The notes under the pieces are model-generated. The model was not told where the DNA came from and made no database searches. It saw only the letters and a program-made list of their open reading frames with translations. Source: Ignavibacteria bacterium (GTDB taxonomy: Bacteria; Bacteroidota; Ignavibacteria; Tepidaquicellales; Tepidaquicellaceae). From it: 64,000 bases of DNA. Numbering within the stretch: position 1 is the stretch's first letter; every line of letters starts with the position of its first letter. The translations under genes and the position numbers were made by a program. Below, in pieces: positions 63,381 to 64,000 of this stretch. The stretch is taken from positions 310,001 through 374,000 of the forward strand of contig JADJTX010000002.1 in the NCBI GenBank assembly GCA_016710985.1, written 5' to 3'.

Positions 63381-64000
63381 ATGGCAAAATCCAAACCGGT
63401 ATCCAAATCCATTCAGACAAAAGTAAGTTCATCCTCAGAAAAAAAATACACAGCCAAAGCTCCCGACAGTAATTTTATAAAATATGAAAATTATATTTAT
63501 GTACTGATAATAATTTTTGCTGTGCTGATCTTTTTCAAAGACGGCGTGTTCGGAGGAAAATTATTTTTCTCAAGCGACATAATGGCATATGACAGCTTCA
63601 AGACCTTCCTAGCTGACGCAAAGAAGGACGGTATATTCCCGTTATGGGTTCCTTACATTTTCATGGGAATGCCTAATTTTCCGATAATCGGTTATCCGCC
63701 GCGAAACTTTGACTTCTTCTATTTCATCTGGCAGGGTATTTATAACTTCATTACGAACAGCGACAGCAATTATGTTTTACCGATTGTCATTTACTACATA
63801 ATTTTCGGAATCGGATTTTATCTCTACGGAACATATAAATTTAAGAACAGGCTTATTGCACTCTACTGCGCGCTCTCTGCAACTTTCGCAACAGATTACA
63901 TACAGAGGATCGTCGTCGGGCATAATACAAAAGTAATGGCTCTCGCTTTTTTTCCGCTGATACTACTTTTAATTGACAAGCTCATAGATTCATTCAGCGA
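63381..64000 (+). CDS. YfhO-like multi-pass membrane protein (5' part only)
   Basis: The start ATG at 63381 follows AGCAGGTAA. The visible 206 codons give a Lys/Ser-rich cytoplasmic N-terminus (MAKSKPVSKSIQTK), a helix at about 41-56 (NYIYVLIIIFAVLIFF), then an extracytoplasmic loop with the pattern SSDIMAYDSFKTF ... GIFPLWVPYIFMGMPNFP and further helices (VLPIVIYYIIFGIGFYLYG). The PLW..Y.F.GMP loop is characteristic of YfhO-type membrane proteins, predicted membrane glycosyltransferases. The gene runs off the window. Confidence 0.75.
   Translation, partial: MAKSKPVSKSIQTKVSSSSEKKYTAKAPDSNFIKYENYIYVLIIIFAVLIFFKDGVFGGKLFFSSDIMAYDSFKTFLADAKKDGIFPLWVPYIFMGMPNFPIIGYPPRNFDFFYFIWQGIYNFITNSDSNYVLPIVIYYIIFGIGFYLYGTYKFKNRLIALYCALSATFATDYIQRIVVGHNTKVMALAFFPLILLLIDKLIDSFS

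Overview
The window is chromosomal DNA from a low-GC bacterium of the FCB group, most likely an Ignavibacteria or other Chlorobi-side member of Bacteroidota. This is inference from three signs. Several secreted proteins end in type IX secretion C-terminal sorting domains of the NYPNPFNP type. Start regions are often A-rich or lack a Shine-Dalgarno sequence. Many gene gaps hold short inverted or tandem repeat words. No rRNA, tRNA, CRISPR array or complete insertion sequence was seen.

Layout. 1-3.3 kb (minus): ferritin, a methyltransferase, and a peptidase E fused to an NTF2/SnoaL-like domain. 3.58-4.13 kb: a strictly 21-bp tandem array built on a 12-bp palindrome. 4.3-6.5 kb: a sterol-desaturase-family enzyme and a broken Ycf48-like secreted protein. 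6.7-10.1 kb (minus): alpha-glucan enzymes, namely malQ and a damaged GH57/DUF3536 gene. 10.4-23.1 kb (mostly plus): S9 peptidase, carA, a PIN toxin-antitoxin pair, folD-prmA-ppx/gppA, mscL, fatty-acid hydroxylase, cupins, a fungal-type cytosine deaminase, an MFS permease, hemerythrin and cysS. 23.4-30.7 kb (minus): secreted proteins, a VWA-like membrane protein and two parvulin-type periplasmic foldases. 30.9-34 kb: an exonuclease/GIY-YIG fusion and a secreted glycosidase. 34.0-37.3 kb (minus): a RelE-type module between duplicated terminators, then dnaK and hsp20. 37.6-39.8 kb (minus): Rieske, cupredoxin and fibronectin-III exported proteins. 40-51.4 kb (plus): an unknown helical protein, a SulP transporter, isocitrate dehydrogenase, a membrane protein with a wHTH regulator, pterin dehydratase, a TonB receptor and hutU. 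51.5-53.6 kb (minus): a small accessory cluster (DUF2283, DUF4258, a DprA-like protein, two ORF6N proteins). 54-64 kb (plus): AraC regulator, VOC protein, M13 peptidase, a Ycf48-like secreted protein, a lipase-like protein with a dockerin-like tail, an M20 peptidase, and the start of a YfhO-type membrane protein.

Two features dominate. First, many genes carry one-base gains or losses, mostly in homopolymers, with clusters in the SulP gene and the isocitrate dehydrogenase tail. This looks at least partly like consensus error rather than gene decay, so 'pseudogene' calls here mean 'frame broken in this sequence'. Second, intergenic DNA is full of two repeat classes: 7-9 bp microsatellite words that often end just before a start codon, and inverted CACAGAG or CACTAAG elements. 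The 21-bp palindrome array is the most distinctive unexplained structure.
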